Position numbers and translations under genes: made by a program. A stretch of DNA of 64,000 nt from contig NW_026944384.1 in the NCBI RefSeq assembly GCF_033439725.1, positions 6,386,001 to 6,450,000 on the forward strand. The letters are read 5' to 3'. Positions within the stretch are counted from its first letter, which is position 1, and the number at the start of each line of letters is the position of its first letter. Of the stretch, positions 40,815 to 49,938 are shown piece after piece. The DNA is from Neurospora tetraspora. Lineage: Eukaryota > Ascomycota > Sordariomycetes > Sordariales > Sordariaceae. Below the pieces are notes generated by a model. It saw nothing but the letters and a program-made list of their open reading frames with translations. It was not told the origin of the DNA and did no database searches.

Positions 40815-42170
40815 CTATAGGTCGACACGCACAGTCCTAGATCTCTTGATGGCGAGCTCGTCCACGTCAGGGTGCTCACCGATGGAAAACACCTCTTCAA
40901 CAACCACAACATCTATCCTCTTCAGGCTGGGCGGAAGCCCGGTCTGTACCAGCTCCAGCACCCCCGGCCCGTCCCATGTCCGTGGGACATGAATCTCAGG
41001 ACTATCATCCCTAAGCATATGCAAGAACGTCTTAAGGTATGTCAGCTTTTTGAGCTCTGGTAAGCACGAGAGCATTTTGGTAGGGCCAAGGCGCCAGATG
41101 ACCTCGTCTTCATCGTACATTAATCTGGTCCCTTCTATTACGAAAAGTTCCAAGGTGTCTTTGAGCGAGAGCAGGATGTCGTTCCAATTCGGAATTGTTT
41201 CTACTGTGTCTTGCTTGAAATCCACGTAGATATTGTCGTCGCCCCCGCGTAGCACTCGAAGTTCACGCAGTCTTTTGTGGCCGCGCAACCAACCACGAAG
41301 ACTCCCGAGGCTAAGCGGAGGATCCGAATACGCGTTACATGTATTGCCGACCAGTGTCAGGCACTCGATGTTGGGATGGCAGAATTCTGTGTATTCGGGT
41401 CCGAGGACAACAAGGGCACTTTTCTTTTGGAACGCGACCAAGTCGAGCGTGAGTGATTCCAGAAAAGAATAGGGATCTGGGAGGCATGAGGAAACCGTGT
41501 TGTATGTTCGGTGATCCGCGAGGTATCTTGCGTGAGAGCTTCCATAACGTGGACAGAGCTGGACGATGCTTCTCAAGACGTAATCACCCAAGGCGTCGCG
41601 GGAGAGCTGCGGAAGCTTCTCACGGACAGATCTCCATTTCGAGCGGTACTTATATGAGAAGCAATCGTCTCCCAACCATGCTGACAGTGCCATCACCACC
41701 CCGCGAAAGAAGCTAGCGTCCTGTAGCTCGTCGAAGATGGGAGTGAACACATCTCTGCCCAAAATGTTCATGAACGCCCGCAGCACGATTCCTCCAACGG
41801 GGTACTGGAGCCTCCAGCACTCCTTGCGAGACACCGCAAGACGTCGCACGTAGTTCCTATTCTTTGGGTAGAAGAGTAAGCTCCGAAGTAAGCTCATGAT
41901 TCCAATAGAGCCCTGGACCACGGTGGTCTTGAACAAGACGCGCTGGGATGGCTCCGCGAACGCCTTTGAAACAAGCGATAATACCCGAAGATCAGCGTAA
42001 GCTGATGAGTATAAGGTGTGTGGCGGTCCGGGAAACGGCTCCGATTGCGGATGATCCTCGGGGGGATCAAAACAGTTGATCAGATAGTCGTGTGAGGGGT
42101 GAGGGACATGCCCGATGAGTTCGCAGATGTGTTCTCGTATTTCGAGTGGTAGTCGCTCCACGAGTGCCAT
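40815..42170 (-). CDS. F-box/LRR-like protein (451 aa)
   Basis: The start is ATG at 42170 ([20 protein letters not shown]), aligned with MARLKQLPTEVRARICEFVG of the next gene. The longer frame begins with GTG and covers a likely 5'-leader intron (donor GTAAGC at about 42272, acceptor GAATAG near 42190). F-box-like segment ends [20 protein letters not shown], then [19 protein letters not shown]. Leucine-rich part: [63 protein letters not shown]-terminus [15 protein letters not shown] and TVRVDL. All family landmarks are present and the frame is intact. Probable SCF substrate receptor. Confidence 0.85.
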
Positions 42171-42871
42171 TCTGAGTGGGACTACAGATCCTATTCGCAC
42201 GTCAACATCATTGCAGCTGAGGATATGCCGTCGGCTGGAAGGCCTTAAGCTCACGCTGCCAGTGGCTTACCGGGACCTATCTGCCGCTGGAGGAATTATT
42301 GTGTTGAGCAGTGCAAAGCCAAAGTAAAACCACGCCTGGAAATGAGACAAGAGCTCGGGTGGTGTAGGCCAAGTAGAACAAGTGTTGCGGTAGGACTATC
42401 GTGATGCGAGAAGAAATGAATGAGATGAGGGGTCGTCCGGGTTGAGGCTTTGATGCAACACCGTGTTGACTCCTATTGGCCTCTCACCCTGGACAACGAA
42501 GAACCAACCCCCGGCTGGCAATAACGGCGCTAATGCTGCAAAGGTTCCTTGAACAGGCAAGCACAACTAACCAGTCTGCCTTCGGCTTCCGGCCGGCAGT
42601 GGTACTGTTGTAGTCAAGCGGCCCAACCACACAAGGACTATGGCACAGAACTTGCGTATCACGTCTCTGAGGGTACTCTCATTGATATGCTCGCTGAAAA
42701 CCTAGAGAAAAACAGCGAAGACACATGTGTCGAGTATTTGACCGAAGAGACCTGAACAGAAGGAAACAAAGCGATGATGCCTGAGGTAGTCCGTAAGATC
42801 CTAGAAACCGATCTCCTACCGGACATATCATTCCTCCCGTCCCAGAGCAAATGAGCCACCTGAACCCTCAC
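42171..42871. other. Spacer with GGCCGG palindrome, copy 4
   Basis: Promoter and leader of the 40815 gene. CCGGCCGGC lies at 42590-42598, about 420 bp before the ATG. No coding content recognised. Confidence 0.4.
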
Positions 42872-44649
42872 CTAAAGCCGAACCTGGAAGGTCTTGGTAG
42901 AGTCGATTCCATCGTAGCCACCGTACCTTTCTACCACCTTCTTTTTGACTACCACAATATCCACCCTCTTCAACCCCTCTGGGAGTTTGGCCTGGACGAG
43001 GTCCAAGACATTCTGTCCCCCTCTCGGCACACAAAGCTTGGGGTAGTCTTGTCGCAGCATGTGCAACGGCACCTTGAGGTAGGCCAACTTCTTAAACTCT
43101 TCCAAGCAGGATAGCATCCTTGTGGGGCCAAACCGCGGTTGGGGCTCTAGGGGCATCCATCTGTACCCGTCGAATACGAGAAGTTCCAAAGTGTCTTTGA
43201 AGAGAGGGAGGATGGTGTTCCACGTGTTCTCGAGTGGTACGGTGCCGGCGTCTTCCACGTAATCGTCGAATCCGTTGACGACCCGAAGCTCCTTCAGTGA
43301 TGTGTTGCTGCGAATCCAGGAGTGAATAAAATCGAGGTTAATACGGGGTGGGCCGAGCCTCAATATTCCGTCCCCCATTAGTGTGAGCCATTCGATGTTT
43401 GGAGGACATCCTCCAGGATATCTTGGCCTGACGGCTATAGAGTCAACCCGAGCCTGCAGAGCACCGTAGTCAAGCGTAAGGGATTTGAGTTGGGGAAAAG
43501 TATTGGAAGGACCGTCGTCTAAGCTGGCCGGTACCTCCAGATCTATCCTTCCTAACCTTGGAGACCAGTTATCGCCGCAGCATATATGAAACCCGCTTAG
43601 GCCCTGATCGGTATCCCACCGCTAAACAGTACGGAGAGGAAAGTTTGGCTTGAAAGTAACATCTTAGCGACCAGGGCGTAGGCTAGCGTCTCGGCCAATT
43701 CTCAAACTATACCGCTACTCTTCTCTTTAAAACCCTTCTTTTTATAGTGGTATAGAATATATCGGTATAATGTTTAAGCAGTACAAATTCTAACTAAGAA
43801 AGGTATAGCGATATCGTATTTAAATATCTTAGCGAACTTTAACGAAAATAATATTGTTTTAGCGGTACAAGAATTAACTAAAACGCTAACTAAGACCCTA
43901 ACGCTAAGAAAGAGAAAGCGTTCGTAGTAAATACCCGTCTCAAAATTTCACTCCGCTTACATTGCAACCAAACTATACCGCTGAGCCTTTATACTGCTTA
44001 AGAAAGCTCAGCGGTAGGATACCCATTAGGGCCTTAGGAAGGGGCAGAATTGAATAATCGCCCTCAAGACATGGTCTGCGACGTTGAGCAAGAATCCCCT
44101 TGGGGATTTGTGCGCCATCATTACCCAATCACAGACCTCATTGGGATTGGGTGGGCCCAGTGGAAGACCGGCCTCAAATCCGCGGAAAAAGCTTGCGTCA
44201 TAAAGTTCATCGATCCTTCTTGTTAAGACAAGGGGACGCAATACACGAATGAACTGCACCAGAATCTCCTCAGCAAGATAGCCCGTTTGGGAATGGGGCT
44301 TGCGGGTAACGAAGAGAGACCGAATGTACCGCCTGTTCTTAGGGTAAAGAAGCAAGCTTTTCAGCAATCTCATAATACACCTGGGACCGCCGACTACCGC
44401 AATCCTGAACAAAACTCGCTGTGCTGAGTCCGTGAAGGCTTTTGAAGTAAGCGCCAATGACCGTAGATCCTTGTAGATTGACGAGTATTTAGGCTCAATG
44501 GCTGTCGTTTTCGACCCCCGATGCACCAGAAAGAAGGTATCCTGTCTGAGCGGATCGGGCTGGAAGTCGGAGGGGGCGTCGGCAATGTTGCCGACGAACT
44601 CGCATATCCGCGCCCGTACCTCGGTTGGGAGCTGTTTCAAGCGAGCCAT
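42872..44649 (-). pseudogene. F-box/LRR-like gene split by a MITE
   Basis: The 5' part (44649-44037, MARLKQLPTEVRARICEFVG to IIQFCPFL) and 3' part (43596-42872, from FHICCGDNWSPR to TKTFQVRL) are homologous to consecutive regions of the paralogues. They are separated only by the 434-bp element at 43600-44033 and its 3-bp target duplication. Taking out element plus one TTA leaves 1341 bp, exactly 447 codons with no stop, so the gene was intact before insertion. As it stands, translation enters the element and ends after a few codons, giving an F-box fragment of 207 residues without the leucine-rich region. All landmarks are present in the two parts: RLLKSLLLYPKNRRYIRSL, LKSLTLDYGALQ, CPPNIEWLTLMG and LKRVDIVVVKK. 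The good state of both halves suggests a recent insertion. Confidence 0.9.
43600..44033 (+). mobile_element. PIF/Harbinger-type MITE, copy 1 (434 bp)
   Basis: Terminal inverted repeats of about 25 bp: GGCCCTGATCGGTATCCCAC at the left and, on the other strand from the right, GGCCCTAATGGGTATCCTAC. Flanked on both sides by TTA (43597-43599 and 44034-44036), the TWA target duplication characteristic of PIF/Harbinger. The interior is AT-rich, non-coding, with several AGCGGTATA-like words near both ends. It interrupts an F-box/LRR gene. Confidence 0.9.
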
Positions 44650-45055
44650 GGTGGGAAAATACGTTGAATCGTAATTATCGTCGTCAGCTCAACGTAATGC
44701 GATTGCGACTCGGTAACTCGTCGAGGTTGAGGAAGAGAGTTAACCTTCCCCGTACGAAAAACTTGCATGTACATGGAGTACGCACCCCTACCCAGAAATA
44801 TAGAGCCGCCCAGCTGATGACACCTGCCATTGCAAGTACCGTTTTTGGCTGCAAAGTTTCGCCTTTCCAATGCAGCGACATCGCCCCCCTAAAAGAAGAA
44901 GGAAGGAATGTAATTGATAATAAGAATGGCAATGATTCACGTCTTGCTTAGGAAAGAAGAGAACAGTACAAGGCTTAAAATGAGCGGACAGGAAAGGGAG
45001 ATAGGAATTGCTATCGAAATATTATAAAATTCCTCACTTTCTCCCATCTTAGTTC
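44650..45055. other. Upstream region of the split F-box gene
   Basis: About 400 bp promoter-type sequence between the F-box ATG and the second MITE. No gene recognised. Confidence 0.45.
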
Positions 45056-45058
45056 TAA

Positions 45059-45492
45059 GGCCCTAATCAATATCCTACCATTAAGCTTTCTTAAGCAGTA
45101 TAGAGGCTCAACGGTACAGCTTGGTTATAATGCAAGCGGAGTAAAACTTTAAAACGGGTATTTACTACGAACGCTTTCCCTTTCTTAGCGTTAGAGTCTT
45201 AATTAGCGTCTTAATTAATTCTTATATTGTTAAAACAATATTACTTTCGCTAAAGTTCGTTAAGATATTTAAATACGACGTCGCTATACCCTTCTTAACT
45301 AGAATTTGTACCGCTTAAACGCTATACCGCTATATTCTATACCGCTATAAAAAGAAAGGTTTTAAAGAGAAGAGCAGTAGTATAACTCAAGAATTGGCCG
45401 AGACGCTAGCCCACGCCCTAGTCGCTAAAATATCACTTTCAAGCCAAACTTTCCTCTCCGTACCGCTTAGCGATAGGATACCGATTAGGGCC
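45059..45492 (-). mobile_element. PIF/Harbinger-type MITE, copy 2 (434 bp, inverted)
   Basis: The same element as 43600-44033 in opposite orientation and of identical length. The flanking 3-bp duplication is TAA (45056-45058 and 45493-45495). Compared end to end with copy 1, the sequences agree at nearly nine of ten sites by eye, and almost all differences are C/T or A/G. No coding capacity. It sits in the promoter region of the split gene. Confidence 0.9.
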
Positions 45493-45495
45493 TAA

Positions 45496-45955
45496 ACCGA
45501 CCTTATCTTAGGCTCTTTAGCAGCCGTAAAAATATACCGAACACCTCACCATCAGATACATCACAGCTTCGGAATACTCTTAAACGCATTCACGTATCTT
45601 ACTTACACCATCTGAGCGAAATTTCATAAGTTTTTTAGATCAAAAGTCCCGGATAGACTCTGGCCAGCGTGCTTCCAACTGATTACAAGGCATATCACAG
45701 GTTTTCAACGGCTTCTCGTCACCTAGGAGAGCGATATGGGAGTCTGTCACAGAACGTGACCTTTTTACAGGAACAAGTAAGTGTTTGTCAGTCAAGTAAT
45801 TAGTGAGAACGAGATACCCGTAGTGTCAACGGCCAACTGCATAGTTCTGAGTCGTCTACTTGAGTCATGATCCATCGCATTCGAGAGCTGCTTGCTACCT
45901 GTCGATCCTCGGTGCCGACCATGCCCCTTCCCCCGTCCTCATTCCTCCAGTCGTA
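45496..45955. other. Intergenic region
   Basis: 460 bp between MITE copy 2 and the 3' end of the next F-box gene. Nothing recognised. Confidence 0.45.
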
Positions 45956-47407
45956 CTATTTCTCCAGCTGTGTGGCCCCTTTGCCCAGATCGATCCTCAG
46001 AGCCTTGACCTCTGTGATTCTGTAATTCTGTACTTGCTCAACCATCATAACTTCAGCCCTCTCCAGTGACTTCGGAAACTTTACATCCGCTTCCACAACC
46101 TGGCGGACATCTTGGCCTTCGTTAGGCATGATCAGAATCTCAAGTGGGTTCTTTCCCTCTGGGCATCTCCTGAGATAGTGTATCGGAACACTCAGGTATC
46201 TGAGTTTCTCCATCTCTGGCAGGCACGCGAGGATACCACTTGGACCAAACCGATCCACCTGCTGGTATGCCCGTGGCCCGATGATTTCCGAGGGAGTCAT
46301 CTGGAGTAGCGACCCAGCACCATCCACCACAAGCTGCTCCAGGGTAGCTTTGAATTTGCGCAGGATGGTATTCCAATTGTGGGTAGTTAACAAAGTTCTA
46401 TTGCCAAACCCGTTCCAAATTCGGAGCGTTTTCAGCCTGGTAATGGTGCTTACCCAAGCGAAGACATGATCAAAAACCAGTATGTCGTGCGTAAGTTCCT
46501 TGGTTGTAGAGCCAATGAGTGTGAGATGTTCAATGGTAGAAGGATATTGACTAGACTTAGCATTCCAGGCGAGGTTAAGAACACCACGCACAGCGCGAAC
46601 GTCGATCGTTAATGTGGTGAGTAAAGGGCGATCTTTGAGTAATCTTATGCAAGCCCAGCCTCTCTCTTCGAGGGACCAGAATGCGCATGGATCTTCATGT
46701 TTTCCAGAAGACCAATGGCTGTAATGCAGGTGAAAAGCTTTTAGTGATGGGCAGAGCTGAAGGATACTATGCAAAACCTCCTTGACTAGTATGGCAAAAT
46801 CCCGTCTTAAGCGCATGTCGGATACTTTGCGGTCCGGGGAAGAGGAAACGGTATCGCCGTGTAGCAGTATTCGATGTTTGAACCCGTAGAAGTAACGTCC
46901 GTTCCGAAGGCCGTCATAGGAGTTTGAGACAACAATGGGACCGAGTATCTCAACAAAGTCAGCGCAGCAGGACTTTACTATCTCATGGTGACGCTGCTCA
47001 GCCTCAGGATTGCGAACCGCAACAGCAAAGAGACATCGTATGTAGGACCTGGTGTCGGGGGCCTCGAGTAAGCTTCGGAGAAGCTTGAAGTATGTCGTAG
47101 GCTCCCCAAAAATGACGATGGAAAAGAGCGCGCGCTGGGCCGGGTCCCGGAAGTTCCTCGAAACGAGTGAAAGCGCACGCAGATCGTCGTAAACTGGCTG
47201 AAAGCTCAGCTGGGGCTTTCCGCCTGCTTCCGGTAACGGCTTCCACTCATACGTGTGGCCGTTGAGAAAGCTATCGCCAGAAGGGTCGATTCGGTAGTTG
47301 CGTTGGTCGTATAGGTCGAAGTCGCAGAACTCGCGAGCGATCTGCTCCTTCAGTTCGAAGGGAAGGCGCTGGATGGGCGCCATCCTCGGGGGCCGTGAAG
47401 AATTCAT
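45956..47407 (-). CDS. F-box/LRR-like protein (483 aa)
   Basis: The first ATG is 47407 (MNSSRPPRMAPIQRLP); an internal one at 47383 (MAPIQRLPFELKEQIAREF) matches the start region of the 48280 gene, which has a similar short extension. The F-box-like segment ends LRALSLVSRNFRDPAQRALF, then KLLRSLLEAPDTRSYIRCLF. Leucine-rich strands: LLTTLTIDVRAVRGVLNLA, YPSTIEHLTLIGS, TRLKTLRIWNGF, NWNTILRKFKATLEQLVVDG, LACLPEMEKLRYLSVPIHYL. C-terminus FPKSLERAEVMMVEQ and ALRIDLGKG. With the 48280 gene it forms a distinct subfamily (SIVIFGEP and TIVALPQP in the same place). Probable SCF substrate receptor, intact. Confidence 0.85.
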   Translation of the reverse strand: MNSSRPPRMAPIQRLPFELKEQIAREFCDFDLYDQRNYRIDPSGDSFLNGHTYEWKPLPEAGGKPQLSFQPVYDDLRALSLVSRNFRDPAQRALFSIVIFGEPTTYFKLLRSLLEAPDTRSYIRCLFAVAVRNPEAEQRHHEIVKSCCADFVEILGPIVVSNSYDGLRNGRYFYGFKHRILLHGDTVSSSPDRKVSDMRLRRDFAILVKEVLHSILQLCPSLKAFHLHYSHWSSGKHEDPCAFWSLEERGWACIRLLKDRPLLTTLTIDVRAVRGVLNLAWNAKSSQYPSTIEHLTLIGSTTKELTHDILVFDHVFAWVSTITRLKTLRIWNGFGNRTLLTTHNWNTILRKFKATLEQLVVDGAGSLLQMTPSEIIGPRAYQQVDRFGPSGILACLPEMEKLRYLSVPIHYLRRCPEGKNPLEILIMPNEGQDVRQVVEADVKFPKSLERAEVMMVEQVQNYRITEVKALRIDLGKGATQLEK

Positions 47408-48279
47408 CGAGGATGTTCTTTCGAGGGAGGTATCTTTCCACAATTCCGCGCCGTGGGACCAACGGTCAGGATCAGAGGGACCTGTAGATAGACCTGGTCA
47501 GAATGGGTTCAGATTGTATGCGGTCACCCGGGCGTCACAATCTGGTGAATAAGCTGGGAGGGCGAGGGTTATACCTTCTGATTTTCAGGGGAGGAAGCCG
47601 GCTGTCCTTAAGGTGGTCGTCTACCACCTAACCAGCGAAAGGACGCGCTGCGCTCAAGTGGAAGTCTGCAGCGCCTGGTCGTGGTGACCTCTAGATGGGG
47701 GTGGCAGAAAGGGATTGTCGCAAGGAAGATGTTGGCGGTTTCTTTGAAGAAGATCGCGATGGCGCGGAGCTTCTGTCAGGCTCACTTGCTTGTGGGAAAG
47801 TGGATGTGGACAAGACGGGGCGCTTGTGGAAATGATGAACGGTTTTAAGAAAGGCAGGAAGGAGGCGAGGTGATTGAGTTGTAGCAGTTTGCTGCTGGCA
47901 GGGAAGGTGAAGGGGAGAAGCTGCCTGCCCTGGCAAAAGCAGAAGCATCAGATGGAAGCCAAGCAGGAGACTTGCTCGAATCGGCAGGCACGAAGGTTCT
48001 ACCCGCCTGGGGTAAACACGGCGGCAACATTCACCTTGCCACCCGGCTGTTCCATCCCATCGTGCCAGAGCTCGAATTTGCACAATATGTAGGAGTGTCG
48101 GAATCCACGCTCTGGAAATATGACAGTTATAAACTATATAAGGCAAATTATGACACAATATTTCGACGACGTTTTGGTTCAGAAGATTCCTTGAAACCCT
48201 AATGGAAACACTTTAGGAAGGCGCAAGTTGCTTTCGCGGAAGGAGTGTATGTCGCAGTTGAGCATCCTGGAGCCGATAA
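47408..48279. other. Intergenic region
   Basis: 870 bp holding the leader and promoter of the 45956 gene and the 3' flank of the next. Frames on the minus strand near 47691-48158 have no recognisable content. Confidence 0.4.
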
Positions 48280-49938
48280 CTAATGAAACACCCCAGCTCC
48301 CTGCACCGCACCTTCCTCATTCTCATCCCCCGCTTCCTCCCCTCTCACTACCACGGTCCTGACCCCCGTGATCACCTTATCGCGCGGGAACCTTAATCTC
48401 TTTACCTCTCCAGGTACCACCACCTCAATCCTCTCGGCCCCCACTGGAAACTCCACATCCACTTGAATATCCTGCTCCCGCCTCACCACCGGTTCCATCA
48501 CCTCCCTTCCATCTTCATCCGCAATCACTTCAACAATGTCAACTCCGGGAACCTTGAACATTGACACCAGCATCGGGTCCCACCACTCTTGAACCCTAAC
48601 TCGCCTAAGGTAATGCAGCGGCACCTTGATTACCTTCAACCGCTCCATCTGCCCCAAGCAACTCAAAACCTTCGCCTCACCAAACAAATCCAGAACACCA
48701 GAGTCATTACCCAGCCCCAGTAACTTTCTCGCCGAGAAGGGCTGGCGAAGCAACAACCCGCGACCGTCGAGCTCCAGTTCTTCGAGCGAGTGTTTATATC
48801 TCAGGAGAATGGTATTCCAATTCCAGGTCCTCTGTCCGAACGCATGAGTGGTGTGGGCCAGCCCGTTCAAGACGCGCAGGCTTCTCAGTCCATGGTTCTC
48901 GCTGAGCCAGGTGCCCAGCGCAAACAAACTCATCGGGGTGACGTGCAAACCGTCGAACAAAGGGTGTCCAATGAGAGAGAGATGGGTGATGGTGGCGGGC
49001 AGAAGGTGGCGGCGTTGGAGGGATGAAGTGGTGAAGCGCGACGGCTTCAAGGCTCCGGCCAGGGCGCGGAAGTCGACGGTCAAGGTGGTCAGGAGGGGGT
49101 TGGAGTTGAAGAGCGTTTGTCCGATGGGAAGGCTGAGAGGCCAGGAGGCAGAGGAATGGAAAGGTAATGCGTCGGGCGGGGCCTGTCTGCAGAGGAGATG
49201 GAAGGCTCGGAGCTGAGGGCAGAGTGGAATGACGGCTTCGAGGGCTTCGGACATAAGCTGAGGGAAGAATCGACTTGATGGGATCTGGTGGTGAACCTCG
49301 ATGTCGTCGCCGGCTGCGATGGTGGGGCTGGAAGATCCGGATACCTGGATTGTCTTGTGGTTCAAGGCCGTTGGGTGGGGGTTCCAAGATACAACCAGGC
49401 GACTTCGAACTGTGCCGGGGAACAAATAAGGGTTTGGGACGTTGAGTATCTCAACCGCCTCCTCACAGAATGTGGGAGTGAACATCTGGAAGAGCTCTTT
49501 CCGGAGGGCGCGCTTGTTGGCCTCCCTGAAGACTATATTATCCAATGAGCGGTGTGAAACTGGGATGAGACATCGAATATAACGTCCGTTCTGCGGGTTC
49601 AGGAGAAGACTACGGAGGAGCCGAAAGTAGGAAATGGGTTGTGGAAGGGCGACAATTGTGAAAAGGGCACGTTGTGCTGACGGGGTGAAGTCTCTGGAGA
49701 CGAGCGACAAGGATCGAAAATCGTCGTATACCTCCGTATTCCTCCGCTCCATATCCGGCATTAAAGAATGAGGCGTCCAGGTATAAGCATCATCCTGTGA
49801 AAGTGTCTCGTCCGGCCGGGAAACATGGTAATCGCGAGTGCGATGAGCCTCAAAACCTGCAAATTCACAGATGAGGTCCTTGAGCTCAGTTGGAAGTCGC
49901 TGAATAGGCGCCATCCCTGGAGGATATGGTGGTACCAT
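48280..49938 (-). CDS. F-box/LRR-like protein (552 aa)
   Basis: ATG at 49938 (MVPPYPPGMAPIQRLP), with an alternative at 49914. F-box-like APIQRLPTELKDLICEFAGF with FRSLSLVSRDFTPSAQRALF, then RLLRSLLLNPQNGRYIRCLI. Leucine-rich strands: LLTTLTVDFRALAGAL, LPATITHLSLIGHPLF, ENHGLRSLRVLNGL, NWNTILLRYKHSLEELELDG, LSCLGQMERLKVIKVPLHYL. The C-terminal part is longer and more charged than in other members (VEVIADEDGREVMEP, GDENEEGAVQGAGVFH). It is nearest to the 45956 gene. Open frame intact, no transposon in it. Rightmost member of the array and probably an SCF substrate receptor. Confidence 0.85.
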   Translation of the reverse strand: MVPPYPPGMAPIQRLPTELKDLICEFAGFEAHRTRDYHVSRPDETLSQDDAYTWTPHSLMPDMERRNTEVYDDFRSLSLVSRDFTPSAQRALFTIVALPQPISYFRLLRSLLLNPQNGRYIRCLIPVSHRSLDNIVFREANKRALRKELFQMFTPTFCEEAVEILNVPNPYLFPGTVRSRLVVSWNPHPTALNHKTIQVSGSSSPTIAAGDDIEVHHQIPSSRFFPQLMSEALEAVIPLCPQLRAFHLLCRQAPPDALPFHSSASWPLSLPIGQTLFNSNPLLTTLTVDFRALAGALKPSRFTTSSLQRRHLLPATITHLSLIGHPLFDGLHVTPMSLFALGTWLSENHGLRSLRVLNGLAHTTHAFGQRTWNWNTILLRYKHSLEELELDGRGLLLRQPFSARKLLGLGNDSGVLDLFGEAKVLSCLGQMERLKVIKVPLHYLRRVRVQEWWDPMLVSMFKVPGVDIVEVIADEDGREVMEPVVRREQDIQVDVEFPVGAERIEVVVPGEVKRLRFPRDKVITGVRTVVVRGEEAGDENEEGAVQGAGVFH

